NCBI RefSeq assembly: GCF_002127655.1
Contig: NZ_NEHB01000016.1
Span: forward strand, 73,504 to 121,809
Direction of reading: 5' to 3'
Length of the DNA: 48,306 bases
Source: Janthinobacterium sp. GW456P
GTDB taxonomy: Bacteria > Pseudomonadota > Gammaproteobacteria > Burkholderiales > Burkholderiaceae_D
In this document: one piece after another, positions 34,291 to 43,290 of the stretch
Layout of the letters: the number at the start of each line of letters is the position of its first letter
Numbering within the stretch: the stretch's first letter is position 1
The notes under the pieces: model-generated
Databases searched by the model: none
Told to the model about the DNA's origin: nothing
What the model saw: the letters and a program-made list of their open reading frames with translations, nothing else
Made by a program: the position numbers and the translations under genes

Positions 34291-36003
34291 ATGTCTACTG
34301 TTACAACTAACGAATCTACCGGTATGGAAAGTTTTGCTGCGCTCTTCGAGGAATCGTTGTCGCGTCAAGATATGCGCTCCGGCGAAGTTATTTCCGCTGA
34401 AGTCGTGCGCCTCGACCACAATTTCGTGATCGTGAACGCCGGCCTCAAATCCGAAGCATTCATCCCTGTCGAAGAATTCAAGAACGACCACGGCGAACTG
34501 GAAGTCAAAGTTGGTGACTTCGTTTCCGTGGCGATCGAATCGCTGGAAAACGGTTTCGGCGATACCATCCTGTCGCGCGATAAAGCCAAGCGTCTGGCTT
34601 CGTGGCTGGCTCTGGAAAAAGCGATGGAATCGGGCGAAATCGTCGTCGGTACCGTCAATGGTAAAGTCAAAGGCGGTCTGACCGTGTTGACTAACGGCAT
34701 CCGCGCATTCCTGCCGGGCTCGCTGGTTGATACCCGTCCTGTCAAAGACACCACCCCATTCGAAGGCAAAACCCTCGAATTCAAAGTTATCAAGCTGGAC
34801 CGCAAGCGTAACAACGTGGTTCTGTCCCGCCGCGCCGTCATCGAAGCTTCGATGGGCGAAGAGCGTCAGAAACTGATGGAAACGCTGAAAGAAGGCACGG
34901 TCGTGACCGGCGTCGTCAAAAATATCACCGACTACGGCGCGTTCGTGGATCTGGGCGGTATCGATGGCCTGCTGCACATCACCGACCTGGCATGGCGCCG
35001 TGTACGTCACCCGTCGGAAGTACTGACGGTTGGCCAGGAAATCACCGCCAAAGTCCTGAAATACGATCAAGAGAAAAACCGTGTTTCGCTGGGCGTGAAA
35101 CAACTGGGCGACGATCCTTGGACCGGTCTGTCCCGTCGTTACCCACAAAGCACCCGTCTGTTCGGTAAAGTAACGAACCTGACCGACTACGGCGCGTTCG
35201 TTGAAGTGGAACAAGGTATCGAAGGTCTGGTACACGTTTCCGAAATGGACTGGACGAACAAAAACGTTGCTCCTAATAAAGTTGTCCAACTGGGCGACGA
35301 AGTAGAAGTGATGGTTCTGGAAATCGACGAAGAGCGTCGTCGTATTTCGCTGGGCATGAAACAGTGCAAAGCCAACCCATGGGACGACTTCGGTGTTACC
35401 CATAAGAAAGGTGACAAAGTCCGCGGCGCGATCAAATCGATCACCGACTTCGGCGTGTTCATCGGCCTGGCCGGCAACATCGACGGTCTGGTGCACCTGT
35501 CCGACCTGTCCTGGACCGAAACCGGCGAAGAAGCCGTGCGTCGCTTCAAGAAAGGTGACGAACTGGAAGCCATCGTTCTGGCCATCGACGTTGAGCGCGA
35601 GCGCGTTTCCCTGGGCGTCAAGCAACTGGAAGGTGACCCATTCAACAACTTCGCAGCCATGAACGACAAAGGTTCGCTGGTTACCGGTACCGTTAAATCG
35701 GTTGAGCCTAAAGGCGCCGTGATCCAACTGTCCGAAGAAGTCGAAGGCTACCTGCGCGCTTCCGAAATCTCGCGCGACCGCGTTGAAGATGCTGGTACGC
35801 ACCTGAAAGTCGGCGACACCGTCGAAGCCATGGTACTGAACATCGACCGCAAGGCCCGTGGTATCCAACTGTCGATCAAAGCGAAAGACAACGTGGAAAC
35901 CCAGGAAGCCATGCAGAAGATGGCAGCGACCGACAACAACGCAGCTTCGGGCACCACCAGCCTGGGCGCCTTGTTGAAAGCTAAGTTCGATAACAAGAAC
36001 TAA
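34291..36003 (+). CDS. rpsA: Ribosomal protein S1
   Basis: This 570-residue protein has six S1 RNA-binding domains. Repeats are easily seen by [20 protein letters not shown] and similar segments at intervals of ~86 residues. It brings mRNA to the 30S subunit. Codon choice shifts toward CGT, GGT and AAA compared with neighbours, as expected for a very highly expressed gene. The ATG at 34291 gives the family start [10 protein letters not shown]; an in-frame GTG lies nine bases upstream. It is followed at 17 bases by ihfB. Confidence 0.96.
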   Translation: MSTVTTNESTGMESFAALFEESLSRQDMRSGEVISAEVVRLDHNFVIVNAGLKSEAFIPVEEFKNDHGELEVKVGDFVSVAIESLENGFGDTILSRDKAKRLASWLALEKAMESGEIVVGTVNGKVKGGLTVLTNGIRAFLPGSLVDTRPVKDTTPFEGKTLEFKVIKLDRKRNNVVLSRRAVIEASMGEERQKLMETLKEGTVVTGVVKNITDYGAFVDLGGIDGLLHITDLAWRRVRHPSEVLTVGQEITAKVLKYDQEKNRVSLGVKQLGDDPWTGLSRRYPQSTRLFGKVTNLTDYGAFVEVEQGIEGLVHVSEMDWTNKNVAPNKVVQLGDEVEVMVLEIDEERRRISLGMKQCKANPWDDFGVTHKKGDKVRGAIKSITDFGVFIGLAGNIDGLVHLSDLSWTETGEEAVRRFKKGDELEAIVLAIDVERERVSLGVKQLEGDPFNNFAAMNDKGSLVTGTVKSVEPKGAVIQLSEEVEGYLRASEISRDRVEDAGTHLKVGDTVEAMVLNIDRKARGIQLSIKAKDNVETQEAMQKMAATDNNAASGTTSLGALLKAKFDNKN

Positions 36004-36020
36004 GACTGCGGATACGGCAG

Positions 36021-36326
36021 ATGACAAAGTCCGAGCTGATCAACCGCCTCGCTGAGCGTTATTCTCAGCTGGTGGCGAAAGATGCGGAGTATGCCGTCAA
36101 GACCATTCTCGATGCGATGACCAACGCCCTGGCGACCGGTCAGCGTATCGAGATCCGCGGTTTTGGCAGTTTTGCCCTGAACAGCAGGCCCCCGCGCATC
36201 GGCCGCAACCCGAAGTCCGGCGACAAGGTGATGGTGCCCGAAAAACGGGTACCCCACTTCAAACCGGGCAAACAGTTGCGCGAGCGGGTGGACGCGATGG
36301 TCGGGCAACCGATTATCGAGGATTAA
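36021..36326 (+). CDS. ihfB: Integration host factor beta subunit
   Basis: The 101-residue protein is half of the IHF heterodimer that bends DNA. The N-terminus [14 protein letters not shown] and the DNA-binding arm motif [26 protein letters not shown] (in part [18 protein letters not shown]) are diagnostic. The proline that intercalates into DNA is within RPPRIGRNP. It lies directly behind rpsA, as in most beta- and gammaproteobacteria, and is followed by a strong terminator. Confidence 0.96.
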   Translation: MTKSELINRLAERYSQLVAKDAEYAVKTILDAMTNALATGQRIEIRGFGSFALNSRPPRIGRNPKSGDKVMVPEKRVPHFKPGKQLRERVDAMVGQPIIED

Positions 36327-36352
36327 TCGTCTGCTGGAAGGCGGAAAATAAA

Positions 36353-36382
36353 GAGCGGCGTCCTTGGATGCCGCTTTTTTTT
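36353..36382 (+). terminator. Terminator after rpsA-ihfB
   Basis: AGCGGC pairs with GCCGCT around a short loop, followed by eight T residues (36375-36382). Confidence 0.85.
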
Positions 36383-36581
36383 GTTAATATGCTGAGGAAC
36401 ACCTAACCAAACCTACTGCGCGTCGTGATTTGCGGCCTGCGATGCTCACCGTACTTCAGTACGGTTGCGCTTCTCGGCCACAAGGGGGCGCCGAGCCTCA
36501 CTGCCGCTCGCTACGGTTTGATCAGCACTCTACGTTTGTGCCATGTGGCACGGGCATTTTTTGTACTTTCTGGACCTATCG
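36383..36581 (+). promoter_or_regulatory. Gap upstream of lapA with a palindrome
   Basis: This 199-base gap must hold the lapA promoter. It contains CCGTACTTCAGTACGG (36449-36464), a six-base stem with a four-base loop, inside a segment with further self-complementarity (TGCGGCC and GGCCAC). I recall similar CCGTACT...AGTACGG segments in other Oxalobacteraceae intergenic regions, so this may be a dispersed repeat rather than an operator. Confidence 0.4.
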
Positions 36582-36884
36582 ATGAAAATCATCTCCACCA
36601 TCGTTGGCTGTGTTCTCTTCGTCCTGTTCTTCAGTTTTGCGCTGAAGAATGCGCAGGTTGTCGACCTGCATGTTTTCCTCAATTATGAAATTCGCGGCCC
36701 CCTGGTCCTGATGCTGCTGGGCTTTTTTGTCGCCGGCGCCAGCTTGGGCGTCCTGGCGCTGACGCCGACCGTGTTCCGTCACCGCCGCGAAGCGAGCAAG
36801 CAAAAAACCACCATTGCCGCGCTGCAGACCGTTGGCGTGGCCAGCAATGTCCAGCCGCAACCGGACAGCGTGAGCGCGCAGTAA
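36582..36884 (+). CDS. lapA: Lipopolysaccharide assembly protein A
   Basis: The 100-residue inner-membrane protein has two membrane segments (residues ~3-20 and ~40-62) and the LapA-domain signature FALKNAQVVDLHVFL between them. In E. coli LapA works with LapB to control turnover of LpxC and so lipopolysaccharide synthesis. The ATG at 36582 is used because an in-frame start 13 codons upstream would extend the N-terminus beyond the family start. lapB follows 46 bases on. Confidence 0.9.
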   Translation: MKIISTIVGCVLFVLFFSFALKNAQVVDLHVFLNYEIRGPLVLMLLGFFVAGASLGVLALTPTVFRHRREASKQKTTIAALQTVGVASNVQPQPDSVSAQ

Positions 36885-36930
36885 GCTGCGCCGTCGCTCC
36901 TATCTCTCTTACTCGAATAAAAACAATCGC

Positions 36931-38106
36931 ATGGATTTTGAACTCTGGTGGCTCTTGGGTATCCCGATGTTTTTCGCGCTGGGCTGGATCGCCGCGCGCG
37001 TGGACATTCATCAACTGGTGTCGGAATCGCGCAGCCTGCCGCGCAATTACTTCAAGGGCTTGAATTTCCTGCTCAATGAACAGCACGACAAGGCCATCGA
37101 CGCCTTCATCGAAGTCGTCAAGCTGGACCCGGAATCGGCCGATATGCACTTTGCGCTGGGCAACCTGTTTCGCCGCCGCGGCGAAACGGAGCGCGCCATC
37201 CGCGTGCACCAGAATTTGCTGGCGCGTCCGGACTTGCCGCTGGAACAGCAGGGCCACGCCGCCTACGAACTGGGCATGGACTACCTGAAAGCAGGTCTGC
37301 TGGACCGCGCCGAAGAAACCTTCAACAGCCTGGTCGACACGCAATATGCGGCCCAGGCGCGCCGCGCGCTGCTGGAAATCTACCAGCGCGAAAAGGAATG
37401 GCCACGCGCCATCGAAGCGGCCGTGGGCTTGCAGGAATCGGGCGCCGGCGCGCGCCAGAAGGAAATCGCCCAGTTCTATTGCGAACTGGCGCATGACGCG
37501 CTCGTGCACATGAAGCCGGACGACGCCATGCCGCTGCTGGAAAAAGCCTTGCAGACGGACCGCAAGAGCGTGCGCGCCACCATCCTGACGGGCGACGTGC
37601 TGCTGGCGCGTGGCGACGTGGAAGGCGCGCTGACCACCTGGCGCCGCGTGGAGCAGCAAAGCGTGCCGCACGTGGCCCTGGTGGCGCAGCGCCTGATGGA
37701 TGGCTACACCAAGCTGGGCCGTGCACAGGAAGGCGTCAACCTGCTGCGCTCCTACCTGGAAGAGGCATCGTCGATCGACCTGATCGAAGTCGTCTTCAAG
37801 GCCGTTATCGAGCTCGACGGCGTGGAAGCGGCGAAGCAGCTGGTCAGTGCCGAGCTGCGTCGCACGCCGACTCTGCTGGGCCTCGACAAACTGCTGGAAG
37901 CGCGCATGATGGACGCGCCGGCCGCCATCTGGTCGGAGCTGTCGATGGTGAAAAACCTCGTGCACGGCTACACGCAGAAGCTGGCCCGCTACCAGTGCAG
38001 CCACTGCGGCTTCAAGGCGCGCCAGTTCTACTGGCACTGCCCTGGCTGCAACAAGTGGGAGACTTACCCACCACGGCGCACAGAAGAACTCAATGTCATG
38101 AACTGA
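36931..38106 (+). CDS. lapB: Lipopolysaccharide assembly protein B
   Basis: The 391-residue product has an N-terminal membrane anchor ([19 protein letters not shown]), several TPR repeats across residues ~45-320, and a C-terminal rubredoxin-like metal site (CSHCGF near residue 354 and [14 protein letters not shown] near residue 370). These are the defining parts of LapB (YciM), which recruits FtsH to degrade LpxC. All four metal cysteines are present. Coupled with lapA and followed by envelope-sugar genes. Confidence 0.94.
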   Translation: MDFELWWLLGIPMFFALGWIAARVDIHQLVSESRSLPRNYFKGLNFLLNEQHDKAIDAFIEVVKLDPESADMHFALGNLFRRRGETERAIRVHQNLLARPDLPLEQQGHAAYELGMDYLKAGLLDRAEETFNSLVDTQYAAQARRALLEIYQREKEWPRAIEAAVGLQESGAGARQKEIAQFYCELAHDALVHMKPDDAMPLLEKALQTDRKSVRATILTGDVLLARGDVEGALTTWRRVEQQSVPHVALVAQRLMDGYTKLGRAQEGVNLLRSYLEEASSIDLIEVVFKAVIELDGVEAAKQLVSAELRRTPTLLGLDKLLEARMMDAPAAIWSELSMVKNLVHGYTQKLARYQCSHCGFKARQFYWHCPGCNKWETYPPRRTEELNVMN

Positions 38107-38109
38107 TTC

Positions 38110-38146
38110 GTACACGTCACCTTGTCCTGAGCAATGTGGCGTGTAC
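38110..38146 (+). terminator. Hairpin between lapB and ugd
   Basis: GTACACGTCAC and GTGGCGTGTAC form an 11-base stem with one T-G pair around a 15-base loop. The following sequence TTCTATG has only a weak T-run, so this may be a processing or attenuation hairpin rather than a full terminator. Confidence 0.45.
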
Positions 38147-38185
38147 TTCTATGTAAGACCTGCTTTTTATCCATACGGTACATCC

Positions 38186-39553
38186 ATGAAAATCACTATT
38201 ATCGGCACCGGCTATGTTGGCCTCGTGACCGGCGCCTGCCTGGCGGAGCTGGGCAACGACGTCTTTTGCCTCGACCTGGACGCACAGAAGGTCGCTCTGC
38301 TCAACAGCGGCGGCATTCCCATCCATGAACCGGGCCTGGAAGAAGTCGTGGCGCGCAACCGCGCCGCCGGGCGCATGACCTTTTCCACCGACGTCGAGGC
38401 GGCCGCCGCGCACGGCGTGATGCAATTCATCGCCGTCGGCACGCCGCCCGATGAAGACGGCTCGGCCGACCTGCAATACGTGCTGGCCGCCGCGCGCGGC
38501 ATCGGCAAATACATGACCGACTTCAAGGTCATCGTCGACAAGTCCACCGTGCCCGTCGGGACGGCGGAAAAAGTGCGCGCCGCCATCCAGAGCGAACTCG
38601 ACGCGCGCGGCGTGGCCGCCGCGTTCTCGGTGGCGTCGAATCCGGAATTCCTCAAGGAAGGCGCGGCCGTCGAAGACTTCATGCGCCCCGACCGCATCGT
38701 CATCGGCGTCGACGCCACGCCGGATGGCGAGCGCGCGCGCGAATTGCTCAAAAGCCTGTACGCGCCGTTCAACCGCAACCACGAGCGCACCTACTGGATG
38801 GACGTGCGCTCGGCCGAATTCACCAAATATGCGGCGAATGCCATGCTGGCCACGCGCATCTCGTTCATGAATGAACTGGCGAACCTGGCCGACAAGGTGG
38901 GCGTCGATATCGAAGCCGTGCGCCACGGCATCGGTTCCGACCCGCGCATCGGCCACAGCTTCCTGTACGCCGGTTGCGGCTATGGCGGTTCCTGCTTCCC
39001 GAAAGACGTGCAGGCGCTCGAACGCACCGCGCGCGGCCACGGCCAGGAACTGCTGATCCTGCGCGCCGTTGAAGCCGTCAACGACCAGCAGAAGCAGGTG
39101 CTGGGACGCAAAGTGGTCACTCGCTTCGGCGAAGATCTGACGGGCCGGCATTTCGCCGTCTGGGGCCTGGCCTTCAAGCCGAATACGGATGACATGCGCG
39201 AAGCGTCGGCCCGCGTGCTGCTGGCCGACTTGCTGGGACGCGGCGCCACGGTGGCCGTGTACGACCCCGTCGCCATGGCCGAAGCAAAGCGGGTGCTGCA
39301 ACTGGACTTGACGCCGCAGCAATTGGCCAAGGTGCGCTTTGCCGACAGCCCGAAGGATGCGCTGCAGGACGCCGATGCGCTGGTCATCGTGACCGAGTGG
39401 AAAGCCTTCCGCAGCCCCGACTTCGAGCAGGTCAAGGCGCGCCTGAAGCAGGCCGTGATCTTTGACGGACGCAATCTGTTCGAGCCGGCCGTCATGGCCG
39501 AGAATGGCATCGAATACCACGGGATCGGTCGCTCGATCCTGACGCGCGCATGA
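38186..39553 (+). CDS. ugd: UDP-glucose 6-dehydrogenase
   Basis: This 455-residue enzyme oxidises UDP-glucose to UDP-glucuronate for envelope or capsule sugars. It has an N-terminal Rossmann motif ([20 protein letters not shown]), [10 protein letters not shown] near residue 130, the catalytic cysteine in [12 protein letters not shown] near residue 270, and a C-terminal Rossmann domain with [13 protein letters not shown] near residue 335. The ATG at 38186 puts the Rossmann motif at the very N-terminus. Its stop overlaps the start of the kinase gene by ATGA. Confidence 0.95.
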   Translation: MKITIIGTGYVGLVTGACLAELGNDVFCLDLDAQKVALLNSGGIPIHEPGLEEVVARNRAAGRMTFSTDVEAAAAHGVMQFIAVGTPPDEDGSADLQYVLAAARGIGKYMTDFKVIVDKSTVPVGTAEKVRAAIQSELDARGVAAAFSVASNPEFLKEGAAVEDFMRPDRIVIGVDATPDGERARELLKSLYAPFNRNHERTYWMDVRSAEFTKYAANAMLATRISFMNELANLADKVGVDIEAVRHGIGSDPRIGHSFLYAGCGYGGSCFPKDVQALERTARGHGQELLILRAVEAVNDQQKQVLGRKVVTRFGEDLTGRHFAVWGLAFKPNTDDMREASARVLLADLLGRGATVAVYDPVAMAEAKRVLQLDLTPQQLAKVRFADSPKDALQDADALVIVTEWKAFRSPDFEQVKARLKQAVIFDGRNLFEPAVMAENGIEYHGIGRSILTRA

Positions 39554-40503
39554 GCGCCCAAGAGGTGGTCGCCTTGACGGCGCCGGCCGCGTTGGCCCAG
39601 GTACGCCTGCTGGTGGTGGGCGATGTGATGCTGGACCGTTACTGGTTCGGCGACGTCAGCCGTATTTCGCCGGAGGCGCCCGTGCCCATCGTGCGCATCG
39701 AGAAGCGCGAAGAGCGCCTGGGCGGCGCGGCCAACGTGGCGCGCAACGCGGCCGCGCTGGGAGCGAAGACGAGCTTGCTGGGCGTGGTCGGCGACGACGA
39801 GGCCGGCAGCCAGGTCGAGCGCCTGCTCGAAGGCGGCGGCATCCACAGCTATCTGCAGCGCGATGCGGCCATTTCCACCATCATCAAGCTGCGCGTGATC
39901 GGCCGCCAGCAGCAGATGCTGCGCATCGATTTCGAAGATGCGCCCAGCGATACGGTGCTGCGCGACAAGCTGGCGCAATTCAATGCCCTCTTGCCGCACT
40001 ACGACGTGGTGATCCTGTCCGACTACGCCAAGGGCAGCCTGGTGAACGTGGCCGAGATGATCAAGGCGGCCCGGGCGGCTGGCAAGATCGTCATGGTCGA
40101 CCCGAAAGGCGATGATTTCAGCCGCTATACGGGAGCGTCAGTGCTCACTCCGAACAAGTCCGAGCTGCGCCGCGTGATCGGCAACTGGAGCACGGAAGAG
40201 CAGCTCACGGAACGCGCGCAGCAGATGCGCGCGCAGCTGGGCCTGGACGCCTTGCTGCTGACCCGTTCCGAGGAAGGCATGAGCTTGTACACGGCCGACG
40301 AGGTGCTGCATATGCCCACCGATGCGCGCGAAGTGTTCGACGTCTCGGGCGCCGGCGACACGGTGATCGCCACCATGGCGGCCATGCTGGGCGCCGGCAT
40401 GGGTCTGGGCGAGGCCGTGCGCACGGCCAACCGGGCCGGCGGCATCGTCGTCGGCAAGCTGGGCACGGCCACCGTCACCCGCGACGAGCTGTTCCCCCAG
40501 TAA
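39550..40503 (+). CDS. rfaE1: D-glycero-beta-D-manno-heptose-7-phosphate kinase
   Basis: The 317-residue PfkB-family kinase phosphorylates heptose-7-phosphate for lipopolysaccharide core synthesis. Family marks include [22 protein letters not shown] near residue 24 (in part [16 protein letters not shown]), [14 protein letters not shown] near residue 58, and the pfkB signature [17 protein letters not shown] near residue 265. It is the kinase half of HldE alone; the cytidylyltransferase domain is absent and must be elsewhere, as usual in Burkholderiales (split hldA/hldC). Confidence 0.93.
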   Translation: MSAQEVVALTAPAALAQVRLLVVGDVMLDRYWFGDVSRISPEAPVPIVRIEKREERLGGAANVARNAAALGAKTSLLGVVGDDEAGSQVERLLEGGGIHSYLQRDAAISTIIKLRVIGRQQQMLRIDFEDAPSDTVLRDKLAQFNALLPHYDVVILSDYAKGSLVNVAEMIKAARAAGKIVMVDPKGDDFSRYTGASVLTPNKSELRRVIGNWSTEEQLTERAQQMRAQLGLDALLLTRSEEGMSLYTADEVLHMPTDAREVFDVSGAGDTVIATMAAMLGAGMGLGEAVRTANRAGGIVVGKLGTATVTRDELFPQ

Positions 40504-40514
40504 GCAAGCTGTAC

Positions 40515-40551
40515 CACCTGCGCCGGAGCGTTTGATCTGGCGCAGGTTTTC
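40515..40551 (+). terminator. Terminator after rfaE1
   Basis: A nine-base perfect stem ACCTGCGCC/GGCGCAGGT is followed by TTTT. Confidence 0.8.
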
Positions 40552-40669
40552 CCGCCGTTCCGCCGTCCCGTCTTGTCAACCGTATCACGTCCCAGCCGTT
40601 AAAGCCGTTAAGGCGCTGCTCTTCCCTTGCGTTCGAGTCATCTTGAAACCACATCACGGAGAGATACCC

Positions 40670-41350
40670 ATGTTCAAAAAAATACTGCTGGCCATCGCCA
40701 CCTTGATCGCGACGATGGGCTTTGCCTTTGCCCAGGTTGATGTCAACAAGGCGGACCAGGCGGCACTCGACAGCGTCAAGGGCATCGGTCCCGTCACGTC
40801 GAAAGCCATCATCGATGAGCGTGCCAAGGGCGGCGCCTTCAAGGATTGGGCCGATTTTGAAAGCCGCGTGAAGGGCATCGGTCCGAAAAGTTCCGTGAAA
40901 CTGTCGGAAGCGGGCTTGCAAGTGAATGGCCAGGCCAAGTCCGGCGCGCCGGCTGCGCCCGCTCCGGCGGCGAAAGCTGCCCCGGCAAAAAAGGAAGCTG
41001 CTGTGAAGGAAGTTGCGGCGAAAGAAGCCGCACCGAAGCCAGCTGCTGCAACCGACACCGCTGCGGCGCCAGCCAAGACAGCCGCTGAAGCGAAAAAAGA
41101 AGCTGCTGCCGCGAAGAAAGAAGCCAAGGCCGCCGCGGCTGCCGCCAAGAAAGAAGCCGCCGCCAAGGTGGTGCCTGCCGCCGCGCCTGCCGCCGCAGCG
41201 GCCGATGCCGCTCCCGTGAAAACGGCTGCCGAAGCGAAGAAGGAAGCTGCCGCTGCCAAGAAAGAAGCGAAGGCTGCTGCCGCTGCCGCGAAGAAAGAAG
41301 CGAAACTGGCTGCCGCCGAGGCGAAGAAAGCGGAAGCCGAGAAAAAATAA
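40670..41350 (+). CDS. Secreted ComEA-like helix-hairpin-helix protein with Lys/Ala tail
   Basis: The 226-residue protein has a signal peptide (LLAIATLIATMGFAFA, cleavage near residue 21) and one ComEA-type DNA-binding unit (VDVNKADQAALDSVKGIGPV, then RVKGIGPKSSVKLSEAGL). ComEA proteins bind incoming DNA in the periplasm during competence. From residue ~90 on it is a low-complexity tail of lysine, alanine and glutamate resembling histone H1 C-termini. That tail contains two near-identical blocks: KTAAEAKKEAAAAKKEAKAA occurs twice, about 55 residues apart. ATG 40670 follows GGAGAGAT. Terminator follows. Confidence 0.85.
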   Translation: MFKKILLAIATLIATMGFAFAQVDVNKADQAALDSVKGIGPVTSKAIIDERAKGGAFKDWADFESRVKGIGPKSSVKLSEAGLQVNGQAKSGAPAAPAPAAKAAPAKKEAAVKEVAAKEAAPKPAAATDTAAAPAKTAAEAKKEAAAAKKEAKAAAAAAKKEAAAKVVPAAAPAAAAADAAPVKTAAEAKKEAAAAKKEAKAAAAAAKKEAKLAAAEAKKAEAEKK

Positions 41351-41402
41351 GCGTTTTGTCGTAAAGCGTGTTGCGTGGTGGTGCCGCGCAGCACGAGAAG
41401 AA

Positions 41403-41437
41403 AACCCCGCGTGGTACCGGCCGCGCGGGGTTTTTTT
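41403..41437 (+). terminator. Bidirectional terminator between ComEA-like and hydroxylase genes
   Basis: AACCCCGCG pairs with CGCGGGGTT and is followed by seven T residues on the plus strand and preceded by a run of A. It separates two convergent genes. Confidence 0.85.
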
Positions 41438-42269
41438 ATTGGGCGGCCTTGTCTTTGCGCAGGAATGGCGCCGTCAGCTGCCCCGCCAGCGTCTTCGGCA
41501 TGGGCGCCTCGATGCCGCATGCGGCCGGCCAGGCGCGCGGCAGGTGATATGTGCCGAACAGCCGGTCCAGCAGGGGCAGGGTCGAGGCGTAGTTGCGGTT
41601 GATGTGTTCGAATTTGCTGTGATGCCAATGGTGGAAGGCGGGCGTGGCCACCAGCCATTCCAGCGGGCCGAAGCGCCAGCGCAGGTTGGCGTGGATGAAG
41701 AAGCCCCAGACGGTACCGATCAGCAACAACAGCGCGGGCGCGGCGCTGCCTGCCACACCGGGGCCGGCCAGGCCCAGCAGATACAGAGGTGTCAGGCCGA
41801 ATAGGCGCGTGACCACCATGTCGACGGGATGGGTGCGGGTATGGGCGAGGAAGTACAGCTGTTCCGTACTGTGGTGGACGGCATGGTAGCGCCACAGCCA
41901 CGGGATTTCATGGCTGAGCCTATGCCCCCAGTAAGTGCCGACTTCGCCGATCAGCAAGCCCAGTCCGAGCTTGGCCCACAGGGGCAGGGCAGACAGGGTG
42001 GCGGGGATGGCGTCCGGCAGCCAGCGCTGGCCAGCGACGGCGAGCAGGGCCAGCGGCGCGGCCAGCAAGGCGGCCGGCAGCAGGCTGCTGATGAAATAAA
42101 AGCCCAGGTCGCTGAACAGTTCGGTGCGCGAGCGCCCCGCATGGCGCTCGCCAAAGAAGCGCTCGAGCGGCACGAAGATCACGGCCAGCAACACCAGCCA
42201 CAGGCTCAGGCGCAGCACGTCGACGACGATGCCGGGCAGCTGGGTTTGCAGGGTGTGCAGCAGGCTCAT
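41436..42269 (-). CDS. Fatty acid hydroxylase/sterol desaturase family protein
   Basis: The 277-residue protein has several membrane helices and the three histidine clusters of this di-iron family: HRLSHE near residue 118, HAVHHS near residue 130, and FHHWHHS near residue 214. Members hydroxylate or desaturate lipids such as sterols, carotenoids and fatty acids. The actual substrate cannot be told from sequence. It is followed on the same strand, at its upstream side, by a PEP-CTERM gene that has its own control region. Confidence 0.88.
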   Translation of the reverse strand: MSLLHTLQTQLPGIVVDVLRLSLWLVLLAVIFVPLERFFGERHAGRSRTELFSDLGFYFISSLLPAALLAAPLALLAVAGQRWLPDAIPATLSALPLWAKLGLGLLIGEVGTYWGHRLSHEIPWLWRYHAVHHSTEQLYFLAHTRTHPVDMVVTRLFGLTPLYLLGLAGPGVAGSAAPALLLLIGTVWGFFIHANLRWRFGPLEWLVATPAFHHWHHSKFEHINRNYASTLPLLDRLFGTYHLPRAWPAACGIEAPMPKTLAGQLTAPFLRKDKAAQ

Positions 42270-42304
42270 TTTATTCCATCAAGCAATGGCCAAGTGTTGC
42301 TGTC

Positions 42305-43060
42305 TCAGGCCGCAGCGGCCGTCTTGCGGCGGCGCGCCATGAAGCCGAACAAGCACAGGCCGCCGATCAGCATGCCCCAGGTCGCGGGTTCCGGCACGGC
42401 CGATACCAGCGACACGCCGTCGAGCAGCATGAACGGCGGCGCGCCCGTCGGGCTGCCCTTGGCCATGAACGACAGCAACTCGCTGCTGTTCGTGGCCGTA
42501 AAGGTCATGCTGGCCTGGTGCCAGCCCGTGAAGCCCTGGCTGACGTTGGACAAGGAGGCCGTTTGCTGCTTGCTGTTGCCCAGCGCAACGTCCCAGTAAT
42601 TGACGGGATTGTTGCCGCGGAAACCCACTTGCTGGCCAGCGCCGTACGAAAAGCTCAGGGTGTAGGCTTGGCCGGGGACGAGGCCGCTCACCTGCTGCGT
42701 GACGGGGCCGGGGAAATAATCCCAGTCGGCCGCCAGCACGTTGCCGCCCGTGGGGCTGACGCCCAGACCGTTTTTCGGGCCGCGGCCACTGTAGGAATTC
42801 GGTCCCCACAAAGTCAGCGCCGTCTTGGCGTTGGTGTCGTCGATGTTGTTGCCGTTCAAGACGAAGTTATAGCCCTTGCTGGACCAGTTGCTCAGGTAGG
42901 TGCGGTCGGCGCGGTCGTAGTTGCCTTCGTTCAATTGCTTCGACGTGCCATTGCTGGTCAGCTCGAAATCGCCATTCTTGACGAGGTTGGTCGATGCCTG
43001 GGCCGCGCAGGTGCACAGGGTGACGGCAGACAGCGCCAATACAGACAATAAGTTAGGCAT
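42305..43060 (-). CDS. PEP-CTERM sorting domain protein
   Basis: This 251-residue secreted protein has a signal peptide (LLSVLALSAVTLCTCAAQA) and a beta-rich central domain opening NLVKNGDFELTSNGTSKQ, like carbohydrate-binding or DUF642-type modules. The C-terminus is a PEP-CTERM signal: VPEPATWGMLIGGLCLFGFMARRRK, a PEP motif, one membrane helix and an arginine cluster. These are processed by exosortase in exopolysaccharide-producing bacteria. ATG 43060 is used; the open frame upstream is not protein-like. Confidence 0.9.
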   Translation of the reverse strand: MPNLLSVLALSAVTLCTCAAQASTNLVKNGDFELTSNGTSKQLNEGNYDRADRTYLSNWSSKGYNFVLNGNNIDDTNAKTALTLWGPNSYSGRGPKNGLGVSPTGGNVLAADWDYFPGPVTQQVSGLVPGQAYTLSFSYGAGQQVGFRGNNPVNYWDVALGNSKQQTASLSNVSQGFTGWHQASMTFTATNSSELLSFMAKGSPTGAPPFMLLDGVSLVSAVPEPATWGMLIGGLCLFGFMARRRKTAAAA

Positions 43061-43290
43061 GAAAAGCTCCAAAAGTGACAGGAAAGTGTTGCATTCTGTC
43101 GGCGAGCTTTTGGCCAACGGCGGGATTCGTCGCGGAAGAGGCGAGAGGTAATTTCTGTGACAACGATGATGTCGCGGTGCGCAAATTATAGCAGCGTTTG
43201 GCAAAAGAGCATCTGGCATGTCTTGAAAATAACAAATATTTTTATGTGGCAATAATGTCAAGATCCGTTCGGCGCAGTGCGGCCAGGCTG

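Noticed and set aside
34180..36027. A 615-codon frame antisense to rpsA
   Set aside because: Repeats in it only mirror the S1 domain repeats of the coding strand; no start signal or family likeness.
41080..41340. Possible simple-sequence expansion or CRISPR-like array in the ComEA-like gene
   Set aside because: The repetition is in frame and encodes a Lys/Ala tail; units are not separated by unique spacers.
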